From contig JAKSIP010000018.1 in assembly GCA_024398715.1 (NCBI GenBank), positions 1 through 37,397 of the forward strand: 37,397 nt of DNA, written 5' to 3'. Numbering within the stretch: position 1 is the first letter of the stretch; every line of letters starts with the position of its first letter. The notes beneath the pieces are model-generated. The model did no database searches. It had not been told where the DNA came from and saw only the letters and a list, made by a program, of their open reading frames with translations. The stretch is from Bacteroidaceae bacterium. GTDB taxonomy: Bacteria > Bacteroidota > Bacteroidia > Bacteroidales > Bacteroidaceae. The translations under genes and the position numbers were made by a program. Below, piece by piece: positions 24,691 to 34,269 of this stretch.

Positions 24691-27600
24691 TCAGCGTCTT
24701 CCGCCGCCGCCACCGCCGCCGGGAGCAAAACCGCCACCACCGCCAGGCCTAAATCCGCCGCCGCCACCGCCACGTTGCATTCCGCCTTGAGCAAATCCGC
24801 CGCGCATGCCCTGCATTGGCATCGGTTGCTGACCGTTCTTACGCATCTGCTCCTGTTCTCTCATTTGTCTGCGAGCTTCTTTATTTCCCCAAATATTAAC
24901 TCTGAGGCTGAAATGTGCCATAAAATAGCGATGAAGGTTAAGAGAACGGGTATCTCTTCGCCCTGTATTTGATACGTTGCGATCCACCTCGTCTTCCTGA
25001 GCAAGTATGTCAAAAACCTCTAATCTGAATGTTCCTGCGTTTTCTCTGAAGAAACTCATGGATGCTGACGCGTTCCAGATAAGTTCGTTTGTGTTGTTGG
25101 CCGCGTTGTCATAACCGCGGCGGCTGCGCATCTTGATGTCTGTTGATACAGTCATATTGTGCCATGGAATGTCAAAGTCGGCATCTATTCCGTAATTGAT
25201 TGTATAGGTATCCATGTCTCTGTCCGGCTGCTGGTTGTTGCGTGACATGTTATATGAGAGCTGTCCGTCTGCCGTAATATAGATCCACTTGTGGCTGTAA
25301 GTCAATCTCAGACGTTCTGATGCTGTAAGAGAGTTGGTTGCGGAAAGAACGCTTTCATTCACATCGTTACCGCGTGATCTGAGATAGCTGGTACGGTGAT
25401 TGAAAGATACCTGTGTCTGTGAGTTGATGCGCAGGTGTATTTTCTGTATCTGTCTCTGATACGTAAAGTTTGAGCGTGCGTTCCAGTTTGACCAGAATCC
25501 GCTCATATTGACCGGTTGGGTGATTGATACACCGGTTGTTTCATCGTATATGGTCCTGTTTGAAATGGAACGCAAGGTATTACCCCAACTGGCGTTCGCA
25601 TTTAACGTACGCTGTTTTTCCTGATTGAAATCCTGAAAATCCAGATTCAGCGTAGTGTTGAACGTGGGGAGAAGATCAGGATTTCCTTTTGTAATGTTCA
25701 ACGGGTCGCTGTCATCTGTCAGGTCTCTCAAATTTTCTATGGAAGGCTGGCCTGTGCTTCCGTTGAAATTAGCCTGGAGAGAACGCTGTCTTGTGAACCT
25801 GTACCGGTAACGGAATGTAGGAGACCAGTTGAATACAGTACGCTGTATGTCCTGATGTTTTCCCAGATAATCCTGCAGCATGTGGGTGTATTGCGGGCGC
25901 AGCGTTACACCAAAATTCAGGTTGCCCTTCTCTCCGTTACGGCTGAACTGTACCTGTATGTTATGGTCGCGGTACTTGTAATTTGAGTAGTTGCTCAAAC
26001 TGTCATCCACATATTGTTCAAGATCATCGGGCTCGTACCAGTTGTCGCTCCAGTTTTCATAATTGTCTCCGTGAGACGGAAGCGTGTATGTCTTGCGTTT
26101 GCTGTCGTTGTTGCGGAATTGTATCTGATAGCTTAACTGCAAGTTCCACAGAGAGTCAAAAGGCTCGGTATATGCTGCCCTGAATGATATGTTGTCGTTT
26201 TTTGACGGCTGGCTGTTGAGCCTGTTCATGATAGTGTCCGGACTTGTGTTCTTGTAATAGACAAGGTCTGAATGCGAATAGCTTTTGTTCTGTCTGCGGT
26301 CCAGTGTGAAATTTGTCTGCAATGTAATGTTCCTTCCTTTGTTGCTGAGCTTGCGGCTGTATGTCAGCTGGCCTCCCAAACTGTAACCGTGATTCGCGCC
26401 TTCATTTCCACGCTTGTTGCTGTTGACGCCGGCATCGGGATATTTTGCAAGGGTATCGCGATATTGGGCCATTATATCGGTAAGTCCCAATTCTTCGGGA
26501 TTCTGACTGAAGGTTACTGACTCACTTGAACTTCCGTTTGAAGATCTTGACAGCGAAAAATTCGGTCTGAAACGCAAAGTGGATGCGGTGTCAGGATTCC
26601 ATTCCAGATTGACATCTGCGTTTACGCTGTTGTTCCGGTTATGATTCCTGGAAATGCTGTTGGAGAATGTATTGTTTGTAAACTGAGATGTGAAGGTCTC
26701 TGAGTACGATTCACTGGCAGAACTTGAATTTGAATTGTTGTACCGTACGTTTCCGTTGATACTGAGCGGATAGGTCCTTCTTCTTATGGGTTCTCCTATT
26801 TTTTGGTTGAAGTTGAAACCTGCGCTACCGCTTTGTGTCATACCGCCGCGGATACTGTTCTGTGCGTTACCGGTAAGGGTATAGTTGTTGTCGTGGTTGA
26901 AACGCATTACGTTCAGACGTGCGGTGTAAAGGTATTTCAATATGTCAGAGTAATCGTTTTTATCCAGCGGATATCCGGCTGCAACGTCAAGGTTGTTCAT
27001 CCACCCTATACGCATATCGGCTTTTACCGAAAGGTCCATTACGGTTTCTTCCTCTCCGTCATCTATGCCGCTGAGTTCAGCCATATCGCTTTTTTTCTGG
27101 TAAGTTTTGATTTTTTTAATCATCTTGGCGGGAAGGTTTTTGATGGCAACGGACATGTCATTACCGAAAAACTCTTCTCCTTCAACCAATATGCGCGATA
27201 CTTTCTTTCCGTTTACATATACAGTTCCCTCTGCAGGGTCGTAATCAATGCCCGGCATACGCTTGAGCAGGTCTTCAAGCAATGCCCCTTCCTTGACGTG
27301 AAAGGCATCTGCATTATACATCAGCGTGTCATCTACAACCTGTGTTTCTGGAATCTCGGCCTCAATCACAGCTTCTTCCAGTTCTATTGAAGATGGTACA
27401 ATGGCAATGTTGCCTATGTCATTCTGGCGCGTTCCTTTTTTCAGTGATATGTTTTTGTTCAGAGTGGTGTATCCAAGAAATGCAAAACGTGCAATGTAAT
27501 CTCCTGCTCCCAAATTGGGAATTGTGAAAAATCCGCTTCTGTCCGAAGTGGCGCCTGTTATGAATATTGAATCGGGTACGGAATATAGCTGGATTGTGGC

Positions 27601-27819
27601 CTGCTCTACGGTCTCCTGTGTCTCGGCATCGAAAATCTTTCCGGAAAGGATCAGATTGCCTTGGGCATTCTTCCTGATTCTTGCAGTGTCAATTTTTGCA
27701 GTGTCCGCAGCGGTAACAGCATTCCTGTTGTTCCTTTGGGCGAACAACAGAGTACTCCCCGATTGTACAATCAGGAATATTACAAGTGCTAATATTACTC
27801 TTGCTGTTTTTTTGCGCAT
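24691..27819 (-). CDS. Outer-membrane beta-barrel protein with carboxypeptidase-regulatory-like domain and Gly-rich tail
   Basis: 1042 aa from the ATG at 27819; a TTG 33 bases upstream is less likely. A signal peptide (1-27) ends FA|Q, with Gln28 as first mature residue. A carboxypeptidase-regulatory-like beta-sandwich covers about 50-130 (SGKIFDAETQETVEQATI). A plug-like domain follows (LLKRMPGIDYDPAEGTVYVNG, about 180-240), then ~700 residues of alternating Asn/Ser/aromatic-rich strands typical of the TonB-receptor-like barrel family (PF14905 type). The last ~45 residues are Gly, Met, Gln and Pro-rich (MPMQGMRGG, then GGGGG runs) and follow the expected barrel end. No SusD partner is adjacent. 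The transported substrate is unknown. Confidence 0.85.
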   Translation of the reverse strand: MRKKTARVILALVIFLIVQSGSTLLFAQRNNRNAVTAADTAKIDTARIRKNAQGNLILSGKIFDAETQETVEQATIQLYSVPDSIFITGATSDRSGFFTIPNLGAGDYIARFAFLGYTTLNKNISLKKGTRQNDIGNIAIVPSSIELEEAVIEAEIPETQVVDDTLMYNADAFHVKEGALLEDLLKRMPGIDYDPAEGTVYVNGKKVSRILVEGEEFFGNDMSVAIKNLPAKMIKKIKTYQKKSDMAELSGIDDGEEETVMDLSVKADMRIGWMNNLDVAAGYPLDKNDYSDILKYLYTARLNVMRFNHDNNYTLTGNAQNSIRGGMTQSGSAGFNFNQKIGEPIRRRTYPLSINGNVRYNNSNSSSASESYSETFTSQFTNNTFSNSISRNHNRNNSVNADVNLEWNPDTASTLRFRPNFSLSRSSNGSSSESVTFSQNPEELGLTDIMAQYRDTLAKYPDAGVNSNKRGNEGANHGYSLGGQLTYSRKLSNKGRNITLQTNFTLDRRQNKSYSHSDLVYYKNTSPDTIMNRLNSQPSKNDNISFRAAYTEPFDSLWNLQLSYQIQFRNNDSKRKTYTLPSHGDNYENWSDNWYEPDDLEQYVDDSLSNYSNYKYRDHNIQVQFSRNGEKGNLNFGVTLRPQYTHMLQDYLGKHQDIQRTVFNWSPTFRYRYRFTRQRSLQANFNGSTGQPSIENLRDLTDDSDPLNITKGNPDLLPTFNTTLNLDFQDFNQEKQRTLNANASWGNTLRSISNRTIYDETTGVSITQPVNMSGFWSNWNARSNFTYQRQIQKIHLRINSQTQVSFNHRTSYLRSRGNDVNESVLSATNSLTASERLRLTYSHKWIYITADGQLSYNMSRNNQQPDRDMDTYTINYGIDADFDIPWHNMTVSTDIKMRSRRGYDNAANNTNELIWNASASMSFFRENAGTFRLEVFDILAQEDEVDRNVSNTGRRDTRSLNLHRYFMAHFSLRVNIWGNKEARRQMREQEQMRKNGQQPMPMQGMRGGFAQGGMQRGGGGGGFRPGGGGGFAPGGGGGGGRR
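24694..24800 (-). repeat. GC-rich Gly-codon low-complexity tract
   Basis: The 3' end of the outer-membrane gene reads, on the plus strand, as CCGCCG/CCACCG runs that encode poly-Gly interrupted by Phe, Pro, Arg and Ala (GGGGGFRPGGG, GGFAPGGGG). It is prone to slippage. Confidence 0.75.
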
Positions 27820-27884
27820 AAAACGTCTTTTTTGACGGAATGAGGCGTGCAAGGTTTAACTCAATACAAAAAAAAATGGATTTT

Positions 27885-27916
27885 GTTGCGAATGTACTAT
27901 TAATAATCTATATTTG
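27885..27916 (+). promoter_or_regulatory. Promoter of the lipoprotein-ABC-cysS-QC-sufE operon
   Basis: -7 TATATTTG (27909-27916) is a perfect match. The -33 is GTTG (27885-27888, one mismatch) at a 20-bp spacer, with TTTG at 27882-27885 at 23 bp. The leader to the ATG at 27950 is about 27 bases. Confidence 0.5.
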
Positions 27917-27949
27917 CAGTTACATTTTGAAAAAACAATACAAACAGAT

Positions 27950-28798
27950 ATGAAAAAAATTTTGATGATGGTCTGCCTTGCTGTTGCACTTGTTGCAATG
28001 CCGGCATGTAAAGGTGGTCAGAAGAAGACTATGTTGCCTACAAAAGGAAATGTTACGGAAATTGTTGATTCAATCAAGAATCAGGCTATGGATCTGTTTG
28101 CAAAGATCAGATCCGAGCAGAGTAATATTATCAGAGATGTAAAAGTTCTTCCGGAAAATATCCGTGTTGTCCCTGCACGTTTCTTTATGCCTCTGGAGGC
28201 TTCTCAGAATGCTGTCACTCTGGCACAGCAATGCGCTTTGATAGGTGTTTATTCTGTTGACAACCAGTATGACAAATTGGCTTACGGCACAAAAGACGTG
28301 TCCAAAAGAGACAATGTTATAGCAAAAATGACTACAATGGCCAATCTTTCAGGCGATGCCCAGGGCGAGATTGACCGTTTGAAAAAACTCAATCAGGAAG
28401 ATTTCAACGCCGAGGTTGACAAAATCGCTATTGAGAGATTCGAGCAGGCATTGGAAGATAACGATGCAGACTGCTATCTGATAATCCTTCTCTATTCAAT
28501 TGTTGAGTCTGCACTTAACCAGGAGGCTATTTTTGAGCTAAAGAACGGTTATGTTGACGATGAACAGATTGTTGATGACCTTATGCCGTTCAAATCTGCA
28601 ATCATCAATGTAGTTGACCTGGTAGAGCTTCTCAAGCCTTATTATTCAACTCTCAACATTGTTGCTCCTATGGTTGACAAGCTCAAAGCCGTTCTCACAG
28701 CCAACAATGAAGACAATAAGACTATTGCCGTTCTCAATGCTTTCAATTACGTGAAAGAGATGAGAGGCAAACTGAATGTTTCTGTTAATGCCGACTAA
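27950..28798 (+). CDS. Lipoprotein of unknown function, partner gene of the ABC protein
   Basis: 282 aa from the ATG at 27950 (MKKILMMVCLAV); the frame is open 36 bases upstream but lacks a better start. The signal peptide ends VAMPAC, so Cys20 is the probable lipidated residue. The mature part is mainly helical (predicted from IVDSIKNQAMDLFAKIRSEQSN and DRLKKLNQEDFNAEVDK-type patterns), with no recognised catalytic motif. The C-terminal half contains the helix-rich stretch LYSIVESALNQEAIF. It is followed after 12 bases by the ABC fusion protein, which suggests it serves that transporter, perhaps as a periplasmic or outer-membrane component. I did not recognise the family. Confidence 0.78.
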   Translation: MKKILMMVCLAVALVAMPACKGGQKKTMLPTKGNVTEIVDSIKNQAMDLFAKIRSEQSNIIRDVKVLPENIRVVPARFFMPLEASQNAVTLAQQCALIGVYSVDNQYDKLAYGTKDVSKRDNVIAKMTTMANLSGDAQGEIDRLKKLNQEDFNAEVDKIAIERFEQALEDNDADCYLIILLYSIVESALNQEAIFELKNGYVDDEQIVDDLMPFKSAIINVVDLVELLKPYYSTLNIVAPMVDKLKAVLTANNEDNKTIAVLNAFNYVKEMRGKLNVSVNAD

Positions 28799-28810
28799 AA
28801 ATTCTGTAAT

Positions 28811-31738
28811 TTGAACGATTTGGTAATTGCGGCACTGCTGAACCTGTTCGCGCTGTTCAGCAGTGTATCGCATATAAAAAGAGACAAAGCCAGGGAGTTG
28901 GTATATAACTACCTGGTTTGTTTTTATGGTATCCACAATGTTGATGAATACCTCTCCCTGTTTGACAATCTGAGCGATGTCTACAGTATGGAGGATTTGG
29001 ATACGGAGACCATACTGACAACCGTATGCTCCAAATTGCAGCAGAAGATTCCTGTTCAGGAACAGGCTCTTCTGGTATTGCGTTTTATGGAGTTTTCGGC
29101 TGTAAATCCGGAGTCTTACAAAGAGAACTTCAAGCTCTTTGAATGTGCTGCCGCCAATCTTGGCGTTTCGGACAGTATGTTCAAAGATTTTGCCGATTAT
29201 ATCGATGGTATCCCCGGTGAACATATTGCAGTTTCGGATTGCCAGGGCATTGAAGGTTCCATAAAGATTCTGCGCGTAAACGAATTCAACAGGACTCTGC
29301 TTACATATACCGGCCCAGAGCAGTTGTATCTGAGCGAGATGCCTATCCGCAGCGGTGTCTATGTCATCTGGGAAAAGAACGGTATAATCAAGAGCCATAA
29401 GATTGCTCCCGTCTATTACAGTTTTGCAGATACGCTCCTTGGAAAAGTCAACCAGGACAAAGAGGTGACACTCTGCGGCCGCAACGTTGATTACCGTTTC
29501 TCCAACAACCCAAAGATGGGACTGCACAATTTCACCTTCGATCTTCACAGCGGCGAACTTGTTGCTGTCATGGGTGGCAGCGGTGTAGGCAAATCAACAC
29601 TGTTGGGTATTCTGAACGGATCGCAACCTCCCGCAAGCGGCGAGATTCTTGTCAATGGACATTCTCTGTATGGTGAACCTGATAAAGTCAAGCATCTTAT
29701 AGGTTTTGTTCCGCAGGATGATCTTCTTATTGAAGAACTGACTGTAAGGGAGAACCTTCTATATACGGCCCGTTTCTGTTTTGACGGTATGTCAGACAAG
29801 GAACTTTCTGCCAAAGTGGAGAAAATCCTTTCTGATCTGGATCTGCTGTATATTGCAGACCTGAAGGTGGGCTCACCGTTGAACAAGACCATCAGCGGCG
29901 GTCAGCGCAAGCGTTTGAATATTGCGCTTGAACTTATTCGCGAGCCTGCAATCCTTTTCCTTGACGAACCTACCAGCGGTTTGTCTTCTGCCGATTCTGA
30001 AAAGGTTGTCCATCTGCTTAAAGAACAGACTTTCCTTGGCAAACTGATTATTGTCAACATTCACCAGCCATCCAGCGATATTTACAAGATGTTTGACCGT
30101 CTGTGGTTGCTGGACAAAGGCGGATATCCTATTTATGACGGTAACCCTATTGAGGCTGTATCCACATTCAAGAAAGCAGCCAACTATGCCGATGCGGAGG
30201 TCAGTCTGTGCAAGGCTTGCGGTAATATCAACCCCGAAACCATTCTTGATATTGTAGATGCCAAGGCTCTCAATAACAACGGCGAAATTACTACCGAACG
30301 CAAAATTTCTCCTGAGGAATGGAACAGGATGTATCTTGACAGAGCTGAAAAGTTTCAGACTCCCAAAGTTCTTGACATTCCTTTTACGGAACAGAAGAAA
30401 CCAAATGCTCTCAAGCAGTTCGCCATTTATCTGAGCCGTGCTATCAGAACAAAACTGACAGACAGGCAGTTCCTGCTTGTAGCTTTGCTCGAGGCCCCAG
30501 CACTTGCGGTAATATCGGCTGTTCTTACCCATTACAAAGGAGACAACGGATATACTCTTCTTGACAACAAGAACCTGCTGTCATACTTCTTTATGGCTAT
30601 AATTGTTGCCATATTCATGGGTATGAGCATAACTGCAGAGGAGATATTCAAGGACCGCGCCCTGCTCAAACGTGAAAAATTCCTGTGCTTGAGTTACGGC
30701 AGTTACATCTCTTCAAAAATTGTTCTTACCGCAATAATTGCCGCAGTCCAGACATTGCTGTTCATTCTTGTGGGCAATGCCCTTGCCGGCATTCATGACC
30801 TGTTCTGGGTATGGTGGCTTATATTGTTCACAAGCGCATTCCTTGCCGGATTGACCGGATTGTTCCTGTCTCAGGCTTTGGGATCCATTGTGACCATATA
30901 CATTACAATTCCGCTGCTGCTTATTCCGCAGATTCTGTTGTGCGGACTTGTAGTGCCGTTCAGCGATTTGAACCAGCATTCAAAAACCAACAATGTTCCT
31001 GTTATCGGAGATTTGATACCGTCACGCTGGTCATACGAGGCATTGGCGGTGACATCGTACACAAGCAACAGGTACAACGCAAAGTTCTTTGATTATGAAT
31101 GCGGACAATATGTTCTTCAGATGGAGAATGCCGGTGTGCTGCATCAGGTTAAGGTCTCTTTGAATCAGGCATACCAGAGCAAACGTATGCGTGAGAATGA
31201 TTTTGACAAGGATTTCCCAATGATCCGTAGTGAGATTGAACGCATGACAGAAAAGTGGGAACTGGATCCGTGCACTTGTTTGGATAAGCTCAATGCCGCA
31301 GATTTTGATACTGTTGTTTACAGCAAATTAGCGGACTGGATAGAGAAGTCCGGCAAGGTATTGAACCGTATGAGCCGTCAGTGGACAAAGGCTCTTGATG
31401 CTGAAAAAACGGCTTATCTTGAAGAATACGGTTCTGAAATACTTGTAAAGGAACAAAGCAGGTATTGCAATACAAAACTGCAGGAGACTGTCCTCAATGT
31501 GGGACAGGACAATATGGTCAAGGTGGAGCAGGGTGTAGTAGTAGCCCAGGTAGGAGCCATTTATATTGATCCTGTCAGCAAAAACGGTCGTGCTCCGTTC
31601 TACAGCCATGTAAAGCAGATAGGAAACATACAGATACCTACTTTGTGGTTCAATATGGGAATACTGTGGCTTATGGCTGTAATAGTTGCTGTTCTGCTCT
31701 ATACAGACCGTCCTGCAAGATATATGAGAGGAAAATAA
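28811..31738 (+). CDS. Fused TerB-like / ABC ATPase / ABC2-type permease protein
   Basis: 975 aa. Start codon is TTG at 28811; no ATG is available before residue ~55. Domains: an N-terminal helical region (about 1-130) whose pattern resembles TerB (ALFSSVSHIKRDK, LGVSDSMFKDFADYI); a beta-rich linker (about 135-225, GSIKILRVNEF, SGVYVIWEK); an ABC ATPase (about 235-450) with Walker A GGSGVGKST (Lys261), signature ISGGQRKRLNIA and Walker B AILFLDEPTSG; an ABC2/ABCG-type membrane part (about 560-760); a large ~190-residue extracytoplasmic-looking loop; and a final membrane helix (about 945-965). The ISGGQRKR and DEPTSGLSS form is ABCG-like. Probably exports an unknown substrate or works with the lipoprotein upstream. 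cysS abuts its stop. Confidence 0.85.
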   Translation: MNDLVIAALLNLFALFSSVSHIKRDKARELVYNYLVCFYGIHNVDEYLSLFDNLSDVYSMEDLDTETILTTVCSKLQQKIPVQEQALLVLRFMEFSAVNPESYKENFKLFECAAANLGVSDSMFKDFADYIDGIPGEHIAVSDCQGIEGSIKILRVNEFNRTLLTYTGPEQLYLSEMPIRSGVYVIWEKNGIIKSHKIAPVYYSFADTLLGKVNQDKEVTLCGRNVDYRFSNNPKMGLHNFTFDLHSGELVAVMGGSGVGKSTLLGILNGSQPPASGEILVNGHSLYGEPDKVKHLIGFVPQDDLLIEELTVRENLLYTARFCFDGMSDKELSAKVEKILSDLDLLYIADLKVGSPLNKTISGGQRKRLNIALELIREPAILFLDEPTSGLSSADSEKVVHLLKEQTFLGKLIIVNIHQPSSDIYKMFDRLWLLDKGGYPIYDGNPIEAVSTFKKAANYADAEVSLCKACGNINPETILDIVDAKALNNNGEITTERKISPEEWNRMYLDRAEKFQTPKVLDIPFTEQKKPNALKQFAIYLSRAIRTKLTDRQFLLVALLEAPALAVISAVLTHYKGDNGYTLLDNKNLLSYFFMAIIVAIFMGMSITAEEIFKDRALLKREKFLCLSYGSYISSKIVLTAIIAAVQTLLFILVGNALAGIHDLFWVWWLILFTSAFLAGLTGLFLSQALGSIVTIYITIPLLLIPQILLCGLVVPFSDLNQHSKTNNVPVIGDLIPSRWSYEALAVTSYTSNRYNAKFFDYECGQYVLQMENAGVLHQVKVSLNQAYQSKRMRENDFDKDFPMIRSEIERMTEKWELDPCTCLDKLNAADFDTVVYSKLADWIEKSGKVLNRMSRQWTKALDAEKTAYLEEYGSEILVKEQSRYCNTKLQETVLNVGQDNMVKVEQGVVVAQVGAIYIDPVSKNGRAPFYSHVKQIGNIQIPTLWFNMGILWLMAVIVAVLLYTDRPARYMRGK

Positions 31739-33265
31739 ATGATAGATATGGAAAATAAACTGAGTATATACAACACTCTTACCAGAAGAAAGGAATTGTT
31801 CCGTCCGCTGCACTCACCCAATGTGGGACTGTATGTGTGCGGTCCTACGGTATATGGTGATCCGCATCTGGGTCACGCACGTCCTGCAATAACGTTTGAC
31901 ATACTGTTCCGTTACCTGCAGCACCTGGGCTACAAGGTACGTTATGTACGCAACATTACAGACGTTGGCCATTTGGAGCACGATGCCGATGAGGGTGAGG
32001 ACAAGATAGCAAAGAAAGCCCGTCTGGAACAGTTGGAGCCTATGGAGGTTGTGCAGTACTATACTCTGCGCTACCATAAAGCCATGGAGGTTCTGAATGT
32101 TCTGCCTCCATCAATAGAGCCGCATGCATCGGGGCATATCATTGAACAGATACAGCTTGTTCAGGAGATACTGGACAACGGTTTTGCATACGAAAGTCAG
32201 GGCTCCATCTATTTTGATGTTGAAAAATACAACAAAAAATACCATTACGGCAAACTCTCCGGCCGCAATCTTGACGATGTACTCAACACAACGCGCGCTC
32301 TTGACGGTCAGGAAGAGAAACATAATCCTGCAGACTTTGCGCTGTGGAAGAAAGCGCAGCCGGAACACATCATGCGCTGGCCGTCGCCATGGAGTGACGG
32401 ATTCCCGGGCTGGCACTGCGAGTGTACTGCAATGGGGCGCAAGTATCTGGGCTCACAGTTTGACATACACGGCGGTGGAATGGATCTGATATTCCCGCAT
32501 CATGAGTGCGAGATTGCTCAGGCAGTAGCAGCTCAGGGTACCGAAATGGTCAAGTATTGGATGCACAACAATCTGCTTACCATTAACGGAACCAAAATGG
32601 GCAAGTCCTTGGGTAACTTTATCACCCTGAATGAATTTTTCAACGGAAGTCATAAGAATAACAAAGGTGAGGAGATGCTTGCACAGCCGTACAACGGCAT
32701 GACAATACGTTTCTTTATTCTTATGGCGCATTATCGCGGAACGGTCGATTTCAGCAACGAGGCACTGCAGGCTGCAGAGAAGGCTCTTGCCAGACTGACC
32801 GATGCCTATGCTTCCCTTGACAGAATACAGCCGTCGGCTCAGGGCGGATGCCAGGCTGATATTGATGCCATCAAAGACAAGTGCTATCAGGCTATGAACG
32901 ATGACCTGAATACACCTATTGTAATAAGCAATCTGTTCGATGCCGCCAAGATGATAAATCAGGCTTTGGATGGTAAATTATCTATGAACTCCCAGGAAAT
33001 TGATTCAATGCGTGCATTGTTTGATACGTTCCTGTTTGAGATACTTGGTATAAACAGAAATATTATTGCCGGAGGTGCCGGTCAGGACAATGCAGGCCGT
33101 GAACAGGCATTTGCCCGTGTGGTTGATATGCTGCTTGAGCAGCGTGCAAAGGCTAAAGCCAATAAAGACTGGGCTACCAGCGATATGATCCGCAACGAAC
33201 TGACTGCTCTTGGTTTTGAGATTAAGGATACCAAAGACGGAGCAACCTGGAAACTGAACAAATGA
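31739..33265 (+). CDS. cysS: Cysteine--tRNA ligase
   Basis: 508 aa from the ATG at 31739, which directly follows the upstream stop; the ATG at 31748 ([11 protein letters not shown]) matches the usual family start and may be the true one. Class I signature [15 protein letters not shown]; zinc ligands Cys34, Cys227 (WHCECTAMG), His254 and Glu258 (HHECE); KMSKS-type loop [11 protein letters not shown]-terminal DALR-like helical domain. It attaches Cys to tRNA-Cys. It lies in the same operon as sufE, also linked to cysteine use. The glutaminyl cyclase ATG overlaps its stop (ATGA). Confidence 0.95.
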   Translation: MIDMENKLSIYNTLTRRKELFRPLHSPNVGLYVCGPTVYGDPHLGHARPAITFDILFRYLQHLGYKVRYVRNITDVGHLEHDADEGEDKIAKKARLEQLEPMEVVQYYTLRYHKAMEVLNVLPPSIEPHASGHIIEQIQLVQEILDNGFAYESQGSIYFDVEKYNKKYHYGKLSGRNLDDVLNTTRALDGQEEKHNPADFALWKKAQPEHIMRWPSPWSDGFPGWHCECTAMGRKYLGSQFDIHGGGMDLIFPHHECEIAQAVAAQGTEMVKYWMHNNLLTINGTKMGKSLGNFITLNEFFNGSHKNNKGEEMLAQPYNGMTIRFFILMAHYRGTVDFSNEALQAAEKALARLTDAYASLDRIQPSAQGGCQADIDAIKDKCYQAMNDDLNTPIVISNLFDAAKMINQALDGKLSMNSQEIDSMRALFDTFLFEILGINRNIIAGGAGQDNAGREQAFARVVDMLLEQRAKAKANKDWATSDMIRNELTALGFEIKDTKDGATWKLNK

Positions 33266-34269
33266 ACCGTTTTGGAAAGACTGCATTGCTGTTTGCAATA
33301 GCTTTAATGACTCTCCCGTCCTGCAAGGGCAGGAGAGTTGTTTCAATAAATACGGTCGGAACCGGATACACCGCAAACTCTGCATATGTATTCAATGCCG
33401 ACAGTGCTTACAGTTTCATTGCTGCTCAGACTGCATTCGGTCCCCGTGTTCCCGGAACACGGGCTCAGCTTGACTGCCGTGACTGGCTTGTGAATACACT
33501 GAAACGTTTGGGTGCAGAGGTGAGTGTCCATGAATTTGACTGTCAGACATTTGACAAAAAGAATCTGAAGGGTTATAATATTACGGGACGGATAAATCCT
33601 GAACTGGGAGACCGCATAATGCTTTGTTCACATTGGGACAGCCGTCCCTGGGCGGATAATGATTCCAATAAGAAAAACTGGACCAAGCCGATAGACGGGG
33701 CCAACGACGGAGCAAGCGGCGTGGGAGTCATTCTTGAGATTTTCCGTATTCTTGCTTCAAATCCCCATGTTGGCATAGATTGCGTGTTCTTTGATATTGA
33801 AGACTGGGGCCCGGGTCCGGATTTTGAAAAGGAGGACAGTAAAAAACTGTATTGGTGTCTTGGATCGCAGGCATGGTCATACATGGCCAGAAACAATGGC
33901 TACAAGGTCCGCTATGCAGTGCTTCTTGATATGGTAGGCGCATCGGATGCAACCTTTTACAAAGAGGGCGTTTCTATGAAATATGCCGCCTCTGTTGTAG
34001 ACAAATACTGGAAAGCGGCTGCCGATATGGGATACGGAAAGGTGTTCGTCAACAAAGACGGCGGTGCTGTTACCGATGACCACTATCCTGTCAATGCCAT
34101 TACAGGTATTCCTGCAATAGATATTATCCCTTATTCCAACTCTTTGATTGGCAGCAGTTTCGGTTCCACGTGGCACACCCTTGACGATAACCTGCAACAT
34201 ATAGACAGAGCAACGTTAAATGCGGTAGGCACTGTTCTGACAAATGTTCTTCTTAAAGATTTTGAATGA
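33262..34269 (+). CDS. M28-family glutaminyl-peptide cyclotransferase (glutaminyl cyclase), lipoprotein
   Basis: 335 aa. The signal peptide ends LPSC with Cys21 as the likely lipidated residue, so it acts in the periplasm, attached to a membrane. The fold is the M28/animal-type QC zinc fold: [13 protein letters not shown] (His124-Asp126), [11 protein letters not shown] with zinc ligand Asp149, FFDIEDWG with Glu180, DDHYPVN with His274. The single-zinc set Asp/Glu/His and the HWDSRPWAD wording match the Bacteroidetes QC rather than a two-zinc aminopeptidase. QC converts N-terminal Gln of exported proteins to pyroglutamate. The start overlaps cysS by 4 bases; sufE overlaps its end by 4 bases. 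An M28 aminopeptidase is the alternative. Confidence 0.83.
   Translation: MNRFGKTALLFAIALMTLPSCKGRRVVSINTVGTGYTANSAYVFNADSAYSFIAAQTAFGPRVPGTRAQLDCRDWLVNTLKRLGAEVSVHEFDCQTFDKKNLKGYNITGRINPELGDRIMLCSHWDSRPWADNDSNKKNWTKPIDGANDGASGVGVILEIFRILASNPHVGIDCVFFDIEDWGPGPDFEKEDSKKLYWCLGSQAWSYMARNNGYKVRYAVLLDMVGASDATFYKEGVSMKYAASVVDKYWKAAADMGYGKVFVNKDGGAVTDDHYPVNAITGIPAIDIIPYSNSLIGSSFGSTWHTLDDNLQHIDRATLNAVGTVLTNVLLKDFE

Noticed and set aside
24370..24972. 200-codon plus-strand open frame rich in Ala/Ser/Pro
   Set aside because: Antisense to the Gly-rich tail of the outer-membrane gene and to the start of cls; the open frame comes from the GC-rich repeat.
28646..29548. 300-codon minus-strand open frame inside the ABC gene
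   Set aside because: Antisense to the N-terminal and ATPase coding sequence of the ABC fusion; no promoter or motif.
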